In this document: positions 37,243 through 45,590 of the stretch, one piece after another
How the letters are laid out: each line of letters begins with the position of its first letter
Position numbering within the stretch: position 1 is the stretch's first letter
Assembly: GCA_016201065.1 (NCBI GenBank)
Contig: JACQDL010000025.1
Location: 1-51,988, forward strand
DNA length: 51,988 nt
Reading direction: 5' to 3'
DNA from: Actinomycetota bacterium
GTDB taxonomy: Bacteria > Actinomycetota > Actinomycetes > Mycobacteriales > JACQDL01
Program-made: the position numbers and the translations under genes
Notes under the pieces: generated by a model
Database searches by the model: none
The model's input: only the letters and a program-made list of their open reading frames with translations
Told to the model about the DNA's origin: nothing

Positions 37243-37269
37243 CGGATCTGGCCCAATGGGTCAGATCCG
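37243..37269. promoter_or_regulatory. 27-base palindrome upstream of the SgcJ-like genes
   Basis: CGGATCTGGCCCA (37243-37255), centre A at 37256, TGGGTCAGATCCG (37257-37269). Twelve Watson-Crick pairs and one G-T pair. It lies 41 bases before ATG 37311, between the PKS stop and the first SgcJ-like gene, in a place suited to an operator of a promoter for the tandem SgcJ-like genes. The cognate protein is unknown. Confidence 0.5.
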
Positions 37270-37310
37270 CCGGTAGTCACATGGTGTCGTACAGGAATGG
37301 AGCTCTGCCA

Positions 37311-37787
37311 ATGTCCACGAGCACATCATCGGATGTCATCGACCGGGCCAGGCTGGACGCCTACTACGGCCAGTTCACCAGTGAGAAAGAAAAGGAGGCG
37401 CTCGGCGTGCCGCTGCGACTGGTCGCCGCCTGGGCTCGCAATGACGCAGCGGGCGTGGCGAACGTATTCACCGAGGACGGGATCCTCATCCTTCCCGGCG
37501 ACGTGTACAAGAAGGGTCGGAATGAGATCCGAGCATTTCTGGCCGCTGCGTACGCTGGTCCGTTCAAGGACAGCCAGGTGACCGGACGACCGGTCGACGT
37601 GCGGTTCGTCGCCGATGACGTGGCGCTGCTGCGCACGCACGGCGGCATACTCGCGCCGGGCGAGACCGAGATCGCTCCGGAACTCGCCGTGCGTTCGACC
37701 TGGATCGCCGTGAAGACGGACGACGAGTGGCAGCTGGCCGGATACCAGAACAGCCCTCGGGGCGAAGGCGCGACCCTCCGCTGGTAA
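37311..37787 (+). CDS. SgcJ/NTF2-like protein, copy 1
   Basis: A 158-residue SnoaL/NTF2-like cone-fold protein. The pattern LRLVAAWARNDAAGVANVFTEDGILILPGD, followed by RNEIRAFLAAAYAGPF, is that of the SgcJ/EcaC family, and the C-terminal half has WIAVKTDDEWQLAGYQNSP. SgcJ is encoded in the C-1027 locus and has an NTF2-like crystal structure; its role in warhead formation is still unclear. ATG 37311 has GGAG about 11 bases before it; an upstream ATG at 37194 adds residues without similarity. It is the most divergent of three consecutive paralogs. Confidence 0.88.
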   Translation: MSTSTSSDVIDRARLDAYYGQFTSEKEKEALGVPLRLVAAWARNDAAGVANVFTEDGILILPGDVYKKGRNEIRAFLAAAYAGPFKDSQVTGRPVDVRFVADDVALLRTHGGILAPGETEIAPELAVRSTWIAVKTDDEWQLAGYQNSPRGEGATLRW

Positions 37788-37820
37788 CACCAGTCCCATC
37801 ACAAGGAAAAGGAGAGCAGT

Positions 37821-38276
37821 ATGACCAGGGAGGCCGCGTCGCTTGTTGCTGGCGCCAAGCAATGGGCGAGTTACTACGGCGACTACCCCAACGGGGAGGA
37901 GGGCGCCGTCCTAACCGCTCCGCTACGGATCCGCGCCGCGTGGGCGGCCAACGACGCGGAGGCGTTTGCCCACATGTTCATCGAGAACGGCAGCATGCTC
38001 GTGGGCGACAGGCAGTTGATGAACCGTGACGAGATCCGGTCGTACATGGCTGAGGCGTTCGGCGGGGCATACAAGGGCTCGCGGCTGACCGAGGAGCCCC
38101 GGGAGATCCGGCTACTTACCGGTTCGGTCGCGGTGGCGATCATGGAGGGCGGGATCCTCCGGGCCGGTGCCGACTCGCTCGCCGCCGCCGATGAGGTCCG
38201 GGCCATGTGGGTGGTCGTCAGGCACGAGGGTGACTGGCGCATCGCCTCGTACCAGACAAGCCCGATCAAGGGCTGA
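37821..38276 (+). CDS. SgcJ/NTF2-like protein, copy 2
   Basis: A 151-residue paralog: LRIRAAWAANDAEAFAHMFIENGSMLV and RDEIRSYMAEAFGGAYKG, ending in WRIASYQTSPIKG. It is much closer to copy 3 than to copy 1, suggesting a recent tandem duplication. AAAAGGAG lies about 6 bases before ATG 37821, and it starts 33 bases after copy 1. NTF2-like proteins bind small hydrophobic molecules in a cone-shaped pocket, so a scaffold-binding or cyclase-like role on a polyene or aryl acid is possible. This is inferred. Confidence 0.88.
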   Translation: MTREAASLVAGAKQWASYYGDYPNGEEGAVLTAPLRIRAAWAANDAEAFAHMFIENGSMLVGDRQLMNRDEIRSYMAEAFGGAYKGSRLTEEPREIRLLTGSVAVAIMEGGILRAGADSLAAADEVRAMWVVVRHEGDWRIASYQTSPIKG

Positions 38277-38346
38277 GCGGCCGGCACGGCAGGCCGCGCA
38301 CCGACGGTGGCAACGGGCACGCCTCACCACAACGAAGGAGCCCACC

Positions 38347-38826
38347 ATGACCTCGACGACATCATGGGGTGTCGCGTCAACGATTCTCGCCACGGCGGGT
38401 GTCCCGGAGGACATGTCCTACTACCGCAACTTCGCCGGGGAGAACGAAAGGGCGGCGCTCACGGTGGCCATGCGGATCCAGGCGGCGTGGGCGGCCAACG
38501 ACGCGGACGCGTTCGCGGAAATGTTCGCCGAGAACGGCAGCCTGCTGATGCGGGACAGCCAGCTGACAAGTCGCGAGGAGATCCGGGCATACATGGCCCT
38601 GGCATTCAACGGATCACACGAGGGCGCCCACGTGAAGGGGTGGCCGATCGAGGTCAAGTTCCTCACCGACGACGTGGCCGTGGTTGTCACCGAGGGCGGA
38701 ATCCTGATGCCCGGGGACACCGACATCGCAGCGGACAACCAAATTCGGGCAACCTGGGTGATCGTCAAGCAACCGGACGGTCAGCTGAAGCTCGCGTCTC
38801 ACCAAAGCAGTCCCATCAAGGGTTGA
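38347..38826 (+). CDS. SgcJ/NTF2-like protein, copy 3
   Basis: A 159-residue paralog: MRIQAAWAANDADAFAEMFAENGSLLM and REEIRAYMALAFNGSHEG, ending in LKLASHQSSPIKG. It shares most positions of the first half with copy 2. AAGGAG lies about 7 bases before ATG 38347, 70 bases after copy 2. The GMC oxidoreductase gene begins 47 bases later with its own AAGGAGGAG site, so these genes likely form one transcript. Confidence 0.88.
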   Translation: MTSTTSWGVASTILATAGVPEDMSYYRNFAGENERAALTVAMRIQAAWAANDADAFAEMFAENGSLLMRDSQLTSREEIRAYMALAFNGSHEGAHVKGWPIEVKFLTDDVAVVVTEGGILMPGDTDIAADNQIRATWVIVKQPDGQLKLASHQSSPIKG

Positions 38827-38873
38827 CCCGAGCTGGCCGGTCGTGTGACGGCAATTCCACCAAGGAGGAGCAG

Positions 38874-40451
38874 GTGTACGACTACGTTGTTGTCGGCGCC
38901 GGATCTGCGGGCTGCGTACTCGCCTCACGACTGTCCCAGGATCCCGATGTCACGGTATGTCTGATCGAGGCGGGTCCGGCGGACACCGCCGAGAACATTC
39001 ACATTCCGGTGGGGTTCGGCAAGCTGTTCCGTACCCACCTGGACTGGGACTACGACACCCATGAGGAGCCATCACTCGGCCGTCGGCGCATCTACCTGCC
39101 CCGGGGACGTGTGCTCGGCGGGACCAGTTCCACGAACACCATGGTCTACGTCCGCGGAAACCGGATCGACTTCGATGAGTGGAACCAACCTGGCTGGAGC
39201 TACGGCCAACTCTTGCCGTACTTCATGCGTTCCGAGGACAACGAACGCGGCGAGTCGCCGTACCACGCGATCGGTGGGCCGCTGGCTGTATCCGACGGTC
39301 GCTCCAACAATCCGATGTGCTCGGCGTTCGTCGAGGCGGCGGCACAGGCCGGATACCCGCTCAACGACGACTTCAACGGCGCGACCCAGGACGGATTCGG
39401 CTACTTCCAGCTCACTCAGCGCGAGGGGAGACGGTGCAGCACGGCGGCGGCGTTCCTGCGCCCGGCACTCGACCGGCCGAACCTCACCGTGGAGACGAAC
39501 ATCCAGGTCCACCGGGTACTGATCGAGCACGGCAGGGCGGTCGCGGTGACCGGCTACCGGTTGGACCAGGCGATGACGATCAGCGCCTCGCGCGAGGTCA
39601 TTCTCTGCGCGGGCGCGTACAACTCGCCGCAGTTGCTGATGCTGTCCGGCATCGGTCCTGCCGGATTGTTGACCGCTCTTGGTATCCCGGTCGTGCTGGA
39701 CCAGCCGCACGTCGGGCAGAACCTCCAGGACCACGCGCTGGTGCCCCTGGTGTTCACCCATTCACATCCGATCAGCCTGCTCGCGGCCAACCAACCTCAG
39801 CACGTGCAGCGGTTCATCGAGGAGAGCCGCGGCCCGCTCACCGCGAACGGACCGGAGGCCGGGGGCTTCGTCCGTACCAGCGGCGGTCTCCCCGCCCCGG
39901 ATGTGGAATTCCTCGCCGCACCGGTCATGTTTGCTGACAGCGGCCTGGGCACCCCGACGCACCACGCGATCTCGTTCGGCCCGTCGATGCTCACACCGCG
40001 CAGTCGCGGCAGCGTGCTGCTGGCCTCCGACGACCCGACCGCAAAGCCGAAGATCTCGCACAACTACTTCGCGGACGAGACGGACCTCGACAGCGCGGTC
40101 GAGGCGACCCGCATCGGGCTGCACCTCGCGCGGCAGAAGGCGCTGGCGCGCTACAACGAGGGACAGTTCCAGCCCCCGGCGTCCGAGTCCGACAGGGACC
40201 TGCGCGGCTACGTCAGGAGCTACGTCCACTCGATCTTCCACCCAGCCGGTACCTGCGCAATGGGCACCGTCGTCGACGCCGAACTTCAGGTGCTCGGCGT
40301 TGAGGCATTGCGGGTCGTCGACGCCTCCGTGATGCCGACGCTGGTGCGGGGCAACCCCAACGCCGCCACGATCGCAATCGCCGAGAAGGCGGCCGACGTC
40401 ATCAGCGGATCGGCGCCGCTGCAATGGCAGGTCGCTGCGGTTGCCCGGTGA
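38874..40451 (+). CDS. GMC-family FAD oxidoreductase (choline-dehydrogenase-like)
   Basis: A 525-residue GMC oxidoreductase. FAD fold YVVVGAGSAGCVLASRL at residues 4-20, GMC signature RVLGGTSSTNTMVYVRGN, and C-terminal HPAGTCAMG and VRGNPNAATIAIAEKAADVI, where His in HPAG and Asn near the end are the usual active-site pair. It oxidises an alcohol on a probably amphipathic substrate. GTG 38874 follows AAGGAGGAG by 4 bases. A longer in-frame version starting at 38307 runs through the SgcJ-like genes and is a shadow. A second GMC enzyme lies at 10.8 kb; the two have different subfamily features and probably different substrates. Confidence 0.9.
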   Translation: MYDYVVVGAGSAGCVLASRLSQDPDVTVCLIEAGPADTAENIHIPVGFGKLFRTHLDWDYDTHEEPSLGRRRIYLPRGRVLGGTSSTNTMVYVRGNRIDFDEWNQPGWSYGQLLPYFMRSEDNERGESPYHAIGGPLAVSDGRSNNPMCSAFVEAAAQAGYPLNDDFNGATQDGFGYFQLTQREGRRCSTAAAFLRPALDRPNLTVETNIQVHRVLIEHGRAVAVTGYRLDQAMTISASREVILCAGAYNSPQLLMLSGIGPAGLLTALGIPVVLDQPHVGQNLQDHALVPLVFTHSHPISLLAANQPQHVQRFIEESRGPLTANGPEAGGFVRTSGGLPAPDVEFLAAPVMFADSGLGTPTHHAISFGPSMLTPRSRGSVLLASDDPTAKPKISHNYFADETDLDSAVEATRIGLHLARQKALARYNEGQFQPPASESDRDLRGYVRSYVHSIFHPAGTCAMGTVVDAELQVLGVEALRVVDASVMPTLVRGNPNAATIAIAEKAADVISGSAPLQWQVAAVAR

Positions 40452-40542
40452 TGCCAGTGGTGCCCGTCACCCACGACACCTCGAGGGAAACCCAGCACCG
40501 CGGGTCTGTGGTTTGTGACTGCGACGGCCTAGGAGGACAGAG

Positions 40543-41730
40543 ATGAACGGCACCACCACGGCTCCACCAAAGGAAGAACTGGTTCGCCGCGCTACGGAAC
40601 TGGTACCGATTCTCCGGAAGAACGCCGTCTGGACGGAGGAGAACCGGCGTCTACACGGGGAGACCATCGACGCCCTCGCCGAGGCGGGTATCTTCCGGAT
40701 GAGGGTGCCGGCACGCTACGGCGGCTACGAGTCGGAGCTCAAGACCTTGAACGAGGTCATGGTGGAGCTCGGTCGGGGTGACGGCTCCGTCGCGTGGACC
40801 GCGTCGGTATGGGCCATCCCGGGGTGGATGGTCGGCATGTTCCCGGACGAGGTCCAGGACGAGGTGTACTCGACGCCCGATGTCCGGGTGTGTGGGGCAC
40901 TGAGCCCGTCCGCCACCGCGACGCCGAAGGACGGCGGCATGGTGGTCAACGGACAGTGGGGCTTCATCAGCGGCGCCTTGCACAGCCACTGGCAGGAGAT
41001 CATCGCCATGGCTCCGGCGCCGGACGGGGTGAGCCAGTGGCCGATCATGGCGCTGGTCCCGCTGTCAGACCTCCATGTCATCGACGACTGGTACAGCTCG
41101 GGGTTGCGGGGTTCCGGCAGCGTCACCACGGTGGCCACCGACATCTTCGTCCCGCAGGAGCGCATTCTGCCGCTGGTCTCGGTGCTGCAGGGCCAGACCG
41201 CGTCGGCGCTCAGCGCCCAGATCCCGATGTACCGCAACCCGCTGGTCGGCGTCGCGAACGCCTCCTCTGCGGGCACGGTGATCGGTCTGGCGAAGGCGGC
41301 CAGGGAGGTGTTCTTCGAGCGTCTCGATGGGCGCAAGATCACATACACCGACTACGCGCGGCAGCGCGAGGCTCCGATCACCCACCTGCAGGTTGCCGAG
41401 GCAACCATGAAGATCGACCAGGCGGAGTTCCATGCCGACCGGATGACCAAATTGGTGGACACCAAGGGCACCCGCGGTGAGCCGTGGACGCTCGAGGAGC
41501 GCGCCCGTACCAGGGCCGACATCGGCGCGGTGTGCCAGCTGGGCAAGGCGGCGGTCGACGTGCTGAGCCTGGCCAGCGGTGGATCGTCGATCTACAGCAA
41601 CATGCCCATGCAGCGCATCGCGCGGGACATGCATGCGGTCAATCTGCACGCACTCAATGTCCCGACGACGAATTTCGAGCTCTATGGTCGGGTGCTTTGC
41701 GGCCTCGAGCCCAACACGCAGTACATCTGA
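40543..41730 (+). CDS. acyl-CoA-dehydrogenase-fold flavin monooxygenase (two-component type)
   Basis: A 395-residue protein of the HpaB-like/group D or acyl-CoA_dh_2 type: LAEAGIFRMRVPARYGGYE, the central VVNGQWGFISGALHS and DDWYSSGLRGSGSVTTVATDIFVPQERIL. The C-terminal helices (GEPWTLEERARTRADIGAVCQLGKAAVDVL) are typical of the family. No acyl-CoA-dehydrogenase catalytic Glu motif stands out. Such enzymes need FADH2 from a reductase, here possibly the flavin reductase at 27.2 kb, and hydroxylate aromatic rings; the aryl PKS product is a good candidate. AGGAGGA lies 7 bases before ATG 40543. A strong terminator follows. Confidence 0.86.
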   Translation: MNGTTTAPPKEELVRRATELVPILRKNAVWTEENRRLHGETIDALAEAGIFRMRVPARYGGYESELKTLNEVMVELGRGDGSVAWTASVWAIPGWMVGMFPDEVQDEVYSTPDVRVCGALSPSATATPKDGGMVVNGQWGFISGALHSHWQEIIAMAPAPDGVSQWPIMALVPLSDLHVIDDWYSSGLRGSGSVTTVATDIFVPQERILPLVSVLQGQTASALSAQIPMYRNPLVGVANASSAGTVIGLAKAAREVFFERLDGRKITYTDYARQREAPITHLQVAEATMKIDQAEFHADRMTKLVDTKGTRGEPWTLEERARTRADIGAVCQLGKAAVDVLSLASGGSSIYSNMPMQRIARDMHAVNLHALNVPTTNFELYGRVLCGLEPNTQYI

Positions 41731-41755
41731 CGGCCTGTGATCGAGTGCTATCGAC

Positions 41756-41797
41756 GCATTGTCCCGGCCGCGGCCAGCGCCACGGCCGGGACAATGC
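41756..41797. terminator. convergent transcription terminator
   Basis: A perfect 15-base stem (GCATTGTCCCGGCCG at 41756-41770 with its complement at 41783-41797) and a 12-base loop. It lies 25 bases after the monooxygenase stop and 59 bases after the ferredoxin stop, between convergent operons. No T-run, as is usual in high-GC actinomycetes. Confidence 0.85.
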
Positions 41798-41855
41798 CGG
41801 TTGCGCTCCGGGTAAGAGCCACCAGGCGATTCGTCCACGCGAACACGCCACGTTG

Positions 41856-42053
41856 CTAGTCGTCGGCCAGCGACAGCGCCCTGGACGGGCACAGGTCCAC
41901 GGCGATGCGTGAACGGTCAATCGCCGCCGGTTCCGGCCGCGCCGTCCGCAGCAGCACCCGCCCGTCCTCCTCGCTCTGGTCGAACAGCTCCGGCGCCGAC
42001 AGAACGCATTGCCCGGAGCCGACACAGTACTCGCGGTCCATGACGATCCGCAT
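41856..42053 (-). CDS. ferredoxin, [3Fe-4S] type
   Basis: A 65-residue ferredoxin with CVGSGQC and CPSRAL cysteines, the pattern C-x5-C...C of actinobacterial [3Fe-4S] proteins that serve P450s. Acidic residues are abundant. It begins 18 bases after the P450 stop on the same strand, so it is the likely electron donor of that enzyme, reduced by a host ferredoxin reductase not seen here. It is the last gene of the leftward tailoring operon and faces a terminator. Confidence 0.92.
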   Translation of the reverse strand: MRIVMDREYCVGSGQCVLSAPELFDQSEEDGRVLLRTARPEPAAIDRSRIAVDLCPSRALSLADD

Positions 42054-42071
42054 CGGTTCTCCCTCCCCTGC

Positions 42072-43316
42072 TCACCAGGTGACCGGCAGCTGGTCGATGC
42101 CGTAGACGTTCGAGTCCTTCTTGAACGGCAGCTCCTCCACCCGGGCAGCCAGACGCAGCCCGGGCACCCGGGCGAACAGTGTGCTGAACACGATCTGCAG
42201 CTCCTCGCGGGCGAGGTTCTGGCCGAGGCACTGGTGGATGCCGTAGCCGAACGCGACGTGGTTGCGGGCACCCCTGCCCAGGTCCATGGTGGAGGCAGCG
42301 GGAAAAGCCTCCTCGTCCCGATTGGCCGCGGCGAAGGCGATCAGCAGTCCGTCGCCGGCGGGAATCGTCACGCCACCGATCTCAATGTCGGCAGCGGCCA
42401 CCCTCGGCTGGGCATCCACAATGCAGAAGTATCGCAGCAGCTCCTCCACCGCCATGTCGACGGCCGCCGGGTCGGCGGTGATCTGGGCCAGCTGCTCGGG
42501 GTGTTCCAGCAGGCCGACCACACCGAGCGAGATCATGTTCGCGGTGCTCTCGTGCCCGGCGACCAGCAACAGCATCGCCAGCCCCACCAGCAGCTCGTGG
42601 TCGAACACCGGCGTCTCACGGTTGTGCACGATCAACCTGCCGAGCAGGTCCTCGCCGGGTGCTGCCTCCTTGGCGGTAACCAGCCGGTCGAGGTAGGCCC
42701 GAAGTTCGCCGGTGGTGCGTTGCCGTTCCTCGGCCGGGATGCTGCGGCGCAGCTGCGCGGTGGAGCAGCGCTCGAAGAACTCCCGGTCGGAGTAGGGCAC
42801 GCCGAGCAGCTCGCAGATGACCATGGATGGCACCGGCAGGGACAGCGCGGCGACCAGATCTGCCGGGCGCGGACCTGCCAGCAGCTCGTCGATGCAGCCA
42901 TCCACGACCTGTTGGATGTGCGGCCGCAATGCCTGTATCCGGCGCACGGTGAACTCGGTGACCAGCATCCGCCGCCGCGGCGCGTGCTCCGGCGGGTCGA
43001 GCCCGATCAGTGACCGCCCGACGGCGGCGATGCGGCGCCGGCTCTCCGGGGTGACCGGCTCGGTCAACGGCAGGTTCGGATGCTCCCGGTCGGAGCTGAC
43101 CCTTGGGTCGGTCAACAGCCGGCGGACGTCCTCGTACCGGGTGACCAGCCAGGCGAGCTGTCCGGTCGGCAACCGCACCTGGGTCACCGGCCGTTCGATG
43201 CGGAGCGCGGCGTACTCCGCCGGCGGGTCGAATGGGCAGGTGCGCGGCATTGGGAAGGCCGGCGGTTCGGCGCCGGCCGCGCTGCTCACCGAAGTGAGCA
43301 TTCTGTTCTGGACCAC
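42072..43316 (-). CDS. cytochrome P450 (actinomycete class I type)
   Basis: A 414-residue P450. Seen: I-helix LLLVAGHESTANMISL, EELLRYF (ExxR), and the heme loop VAFGYGIHQCLGQNLAREEL with Cys ligand. The length and the CYP105/107-like pattern fit a small soluble class I enzyme. GTG 43316 has GGGAGGGG about 6 bases before it. It is paired with the downstream ferredoxin. A likely job is late hydroxylation or epoxidation of aglycone, aryl acid or sugar. It is distinct from the longer P450 at 14.3 kb. Confidence 0.93.
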   Translation of the reverse strand: MVQNRMLTSVSSAAGAEPPAFPMPRTCPFDPPAEYAALRIERPVTQVRLPTGQLAWLVTRYEDVRRLLTDPRVSSDREHPNLPLTEPVTPESRRRIAAVGRSLIGLDPPEHAPRRRMLVTEFTVRRIQALRPHIQQVVDGCIDELLAGPRPADLVAALSLPVPSMVICELLGVPYSDREFFERCSTAQLRRSIPAEERQRTTGELRAYLDRLVTAKEAAPGEDLLGRLIVHNRETPVFDHELLVGLAMLLLVAGHESTANMISLGVVGLLEHPEQLAQITADPAAVDMAVEELLRYFCIVDAQPRVAAADIEIGGVTIPAGDGLLIAFAAANRDEEAFPAASTMDLGRGARNHVAFGYGIHQCLGQNLAREELQIVFSTLFARVPGLRLAARVEELPFKKDSNVYGIDQLPVTW

Positions 43317-43421
43317 GATGATCCCCTCCCTACACCGAGTTTCGCGGGCACATCAGAAATTGTGGTCAATGTCGATTTCTCTGCGACCTCGTCCATCGCC
43401 GAGCGCAGCCGGCGTGACCGG

Positions 43422-44270
43422 TCATCCGAGGTGCAGCCTGAGGTGCGCCAGCAGCTCGCCGGACAACCGGCTCGCCGCCTCTTCTGGGACCCAGTGCGAG
43501 ACGTCCTCGAACATCTCGAACCGGTAGGGCGCCGACACCCAGGACTCCGTGGCCAGCGCCGCGGTCGGTCCCAGCCCCACGTCCCCGGTGCTCCACACGT
43601 ACAGCGTCGGTATGGTTATCGGCCCGGCCATGACGTCCTCAGGCCGGGTCGCGCGATACCAGTTCAGCGCCGCGGTCATCGCGCCCGGCTCGGACATCCG
43701 CACCACGTAGTCGTCCAACTTCGATTGTGGCACCGCGCGCTCGAGCATCCGGCGCAGCGCAACGGCACCGTCCGCGAGCAACGTCCTCTCCGCGCTGCCC
43801 GCCTCCCGGAACATCTGCATATAGGCCGAACGGCGCTGCTGGTCCGGATCACCGCGCAATGCCTCGGCGAACGGCCGCGGATGCGGCACCGACACCGCGG
43901 TGAGCGTCCGCAGCCGGTCCGGATGCCGGTCGGCCACCGTCCAGGCCACGGCCGCACCCCAGTCGTGGCCAACCATGTCGAACCGCGCCCAGCCGAGCGC
44001 ATCGGCGATGCGCAGCACATCCGCGACCAGCTCGTTCATCCGGTACGCCGCGACCTCGGCCGGCCGCACTTCCGGGGAGTAGCCGCGCTGGTCCGGCGCT
44101 ACCGCGCGGTAGCCGGCGGCGGCCAGCGCGTCCACCTGATGCTCCCATTCGATGGCACCTTGCGGGAAACCGTGTAACAACAGCACGCCCCTGCCCGTCT
44201 CGGGGCCACCGGCGCGTGCGTCGAAAACGCCGACCGGGGTTGGGATACGTAGGTCATCGACCATTGTCAC
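43422..44270 (-). CDS. alpha/beta hydrolase, epoxide-hydrolase-like
   Basis: A 282-residue alpha/beta hydrolase. The oxyanion-type motif HGFP (His33-Pro36), nucleophile elbow GHDWGAAVAW (Asp103) and a late EDVSHW histidine match soluble epoxide hydrolases rather than haloalkane dehalogenases. The family opens epoxides to vicinal diols. The nine-membered pathways use a larger SgcF/NcsF2-type enzyme at an analogous step; this one is shorter and of a different subfamily, so equivalence is uncertain. The GTG at 44270 directly follows the glycosyltransferase stop; ATG 44264 is equally possible and better spaced from a GAAG. Confidence 0.85.
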   Translation of the reverse strand: MTMVDDLRIPTPVGVFDARAGGPETGRGVLLLHGFPQGAIEWEHQVDALAAAGYRAVAPDQRGYSPEVRPAEVAAYRMNELVADVLRIADALGWARFDMVGHDWGAAVAWTVADRHPDRLRTLTAVSVPHPRPFAEALRGDPDQQRRSAYMQMFREAGSAERTLLADGAVALRRMLERAVPQSKLDDYVVRMSEPGAMTAALNWYRATRPEDVMAGPITIPTLYVWSTGDVGLGPTAALATESWVSAPYRFEMFEDVSHWVPEEAASRLSGELLAHLRLHLG

Positions 44271-45554
44271 TCACTTCGTGTATTTGTTTCGCTGGTCCCG
44301 GTGCTCCCAGGTCAGCTTCTCCAGGGCCGGGACGATGTCGTTGGGCGCCGGCATACCGACGACCTCCGCGCGCAGCCGCTCGGCGTTTGCGCGAAACGAT
44401 GGGTCCTTCAGTACGCGCCTCAGGTCCTCGGCGAGCGCCTCCGCGGTCAGATGATCCGAATCAGCCACGAACCGGCCCGCTCCCTGCTCCTGGAGCCCGT
44501 TCGCATGCGCGATCGGACCCCACCACTGAAAACTCCAGTGGGTGCCCGGAACAATCAGTTGGGGCACGCCGCACTCAAGCGCCGTGGCGAAGGTGCCCGC
44601 ACCCCCGTGATGGACGACGGCTGAGCATGTTGGCAGCAGCGCGCTCATGGGCACGAAATCGACAACGCGGACGTTGTCCGGAATCGACCGGATCGACCCG
44701 AGCTGTGCCGAGTCGAATGTCGCCACCACCTCGACATCGAGTTCGCTCACGGCCTCGAGCAAGTCAGCGGTCGAGGCTTCGGTGCCGCGACCCTCGCGAT
44801 GCGACATGCCCAAGGTGAGGCATACCCGATCTCTGTCCTGGTCCTCATTGAGCCAATCCGGTACCAGTGCGGGCGGATTGAGCGGTATTTGCCTCACGGG
44901 CACGTAGTGCACCCCTGAGGGACGCCACTGCCACGGCGGCATCGGATCGATGGTCCACTGACCCACGGCAATCTCTTCGCCAATCTCACACCCGTACCGT
45001 GCAAGCACGGGCTGCAGCCAGTCGCGCAGCGGGTCGCCGGCCGCACCTGCGCTACGGCGAAGATGTGTGATCGCGTCAGGACCCATCAGCATCCGGGCGT
45101 GGGCCGCGCCGCACGCTGTCGCGACGACCGCGCCCGCGTACACCATCGAGTCCCACACCACCAGGTCCGGCGACCACCGACGCGCGAAACCGAGCAAGTC
45201 TGCGATCAGCGAATCCGGCGAGAACAGCGTGAAACCCCAGGCTGCCCGGGCCAGCTCGCCAAGCGGGTCCGCGAGCGCATAGTCGTGCTGCCACGGCATG
45301 TCCTGACGCTGTGCCGGACCAAGTCGACGTGGTGCTGACGGCCCGTCGGGCACCAACGCCGCGGGCAGCGCCGGAAACGTGTGCGTCGCTTCGCCAACCA
45401 CGACCGGCGTGAAGCCGACCGCCATGACATTGTCAGCAATTCCCGGCTGGCATGCAACACTCACGTCATGACCTGCCGTCCGCAGCGCCCACGCCAGCGG
45501 CGCCATGAGGTGTAGATGTGCCTTGTTGGCATGCGGAACGAACAGAACTCTCAT
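44271..45554 (-). CDS. glycosyltransferase (GT-B, GT1, antibiotic type)
   Basis: A 427-residue GT-B enzyme. N-terminal acceptor domain (MRVLFVPHANKAHLHLMAPLAWALRTAGHDV) and C-terminal donor domain with SALLPTCSAVVHHGGAGTFATALECGVPQL, the nucleotide-diphosphate site of the CalG/EryCIII-like class. It should transfer a deoxysugar to the enediyne or aryl unit. No DesVIII-type activator gene is next to it. It overlaps neither neighbour; the epoxide-hydrolase start follows immediately. The sugar is unknown; only an RfbH-type dehydrase is visible nearby. Confidence 0.92.
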   Translation of the reverse strand: MRVLFVPHANKAHLHLMAPLAWALRTAGHDVSVACQPGIADNVMAVGFTPVVVGEATHTFPALPAALVPDGPSAPRRLGPAQRQDMPWQHDYALADPLGELARAAWGFTLFSPDSLIADLLGFARRWSPDLVVWDSMVYAGAVVATACGAAHARMLMGPDAITHLRRSAGAAGDPLRDWLQPVLARYGCEIGEEIAVGQWTIDPMPPWQWRPSGVHYVPVRQIPLNPPALVPDWLNEDQDRDRVCLTLGMSHREGRGTEASTADLLEAVSELDVEVVATFDSAQLGSIRSIPDNVRVVDFVPMSALLPTCSAVVHHGGAGTFATALECGVPQLIVPGTHWSFQWWGPIAHANGLQEQGAGRFVADSDHLTAEALAEDLRRVLKDPSFRANAERLRAEVVGMPAPNDIVPALEKLTWEHRDQRNKYTK

Positions 45555-45590
45555 TCGGTCTCCTCAGGCCATTCCCATTTGCGTCCTCGT

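Noticed and set aside
43080-44177. Plus-strand ORF of 365 codons antisense to the P450 and hydrolase
   Set aside because: Shadow frame; both minus-strand genes have intact catalytic motifs.
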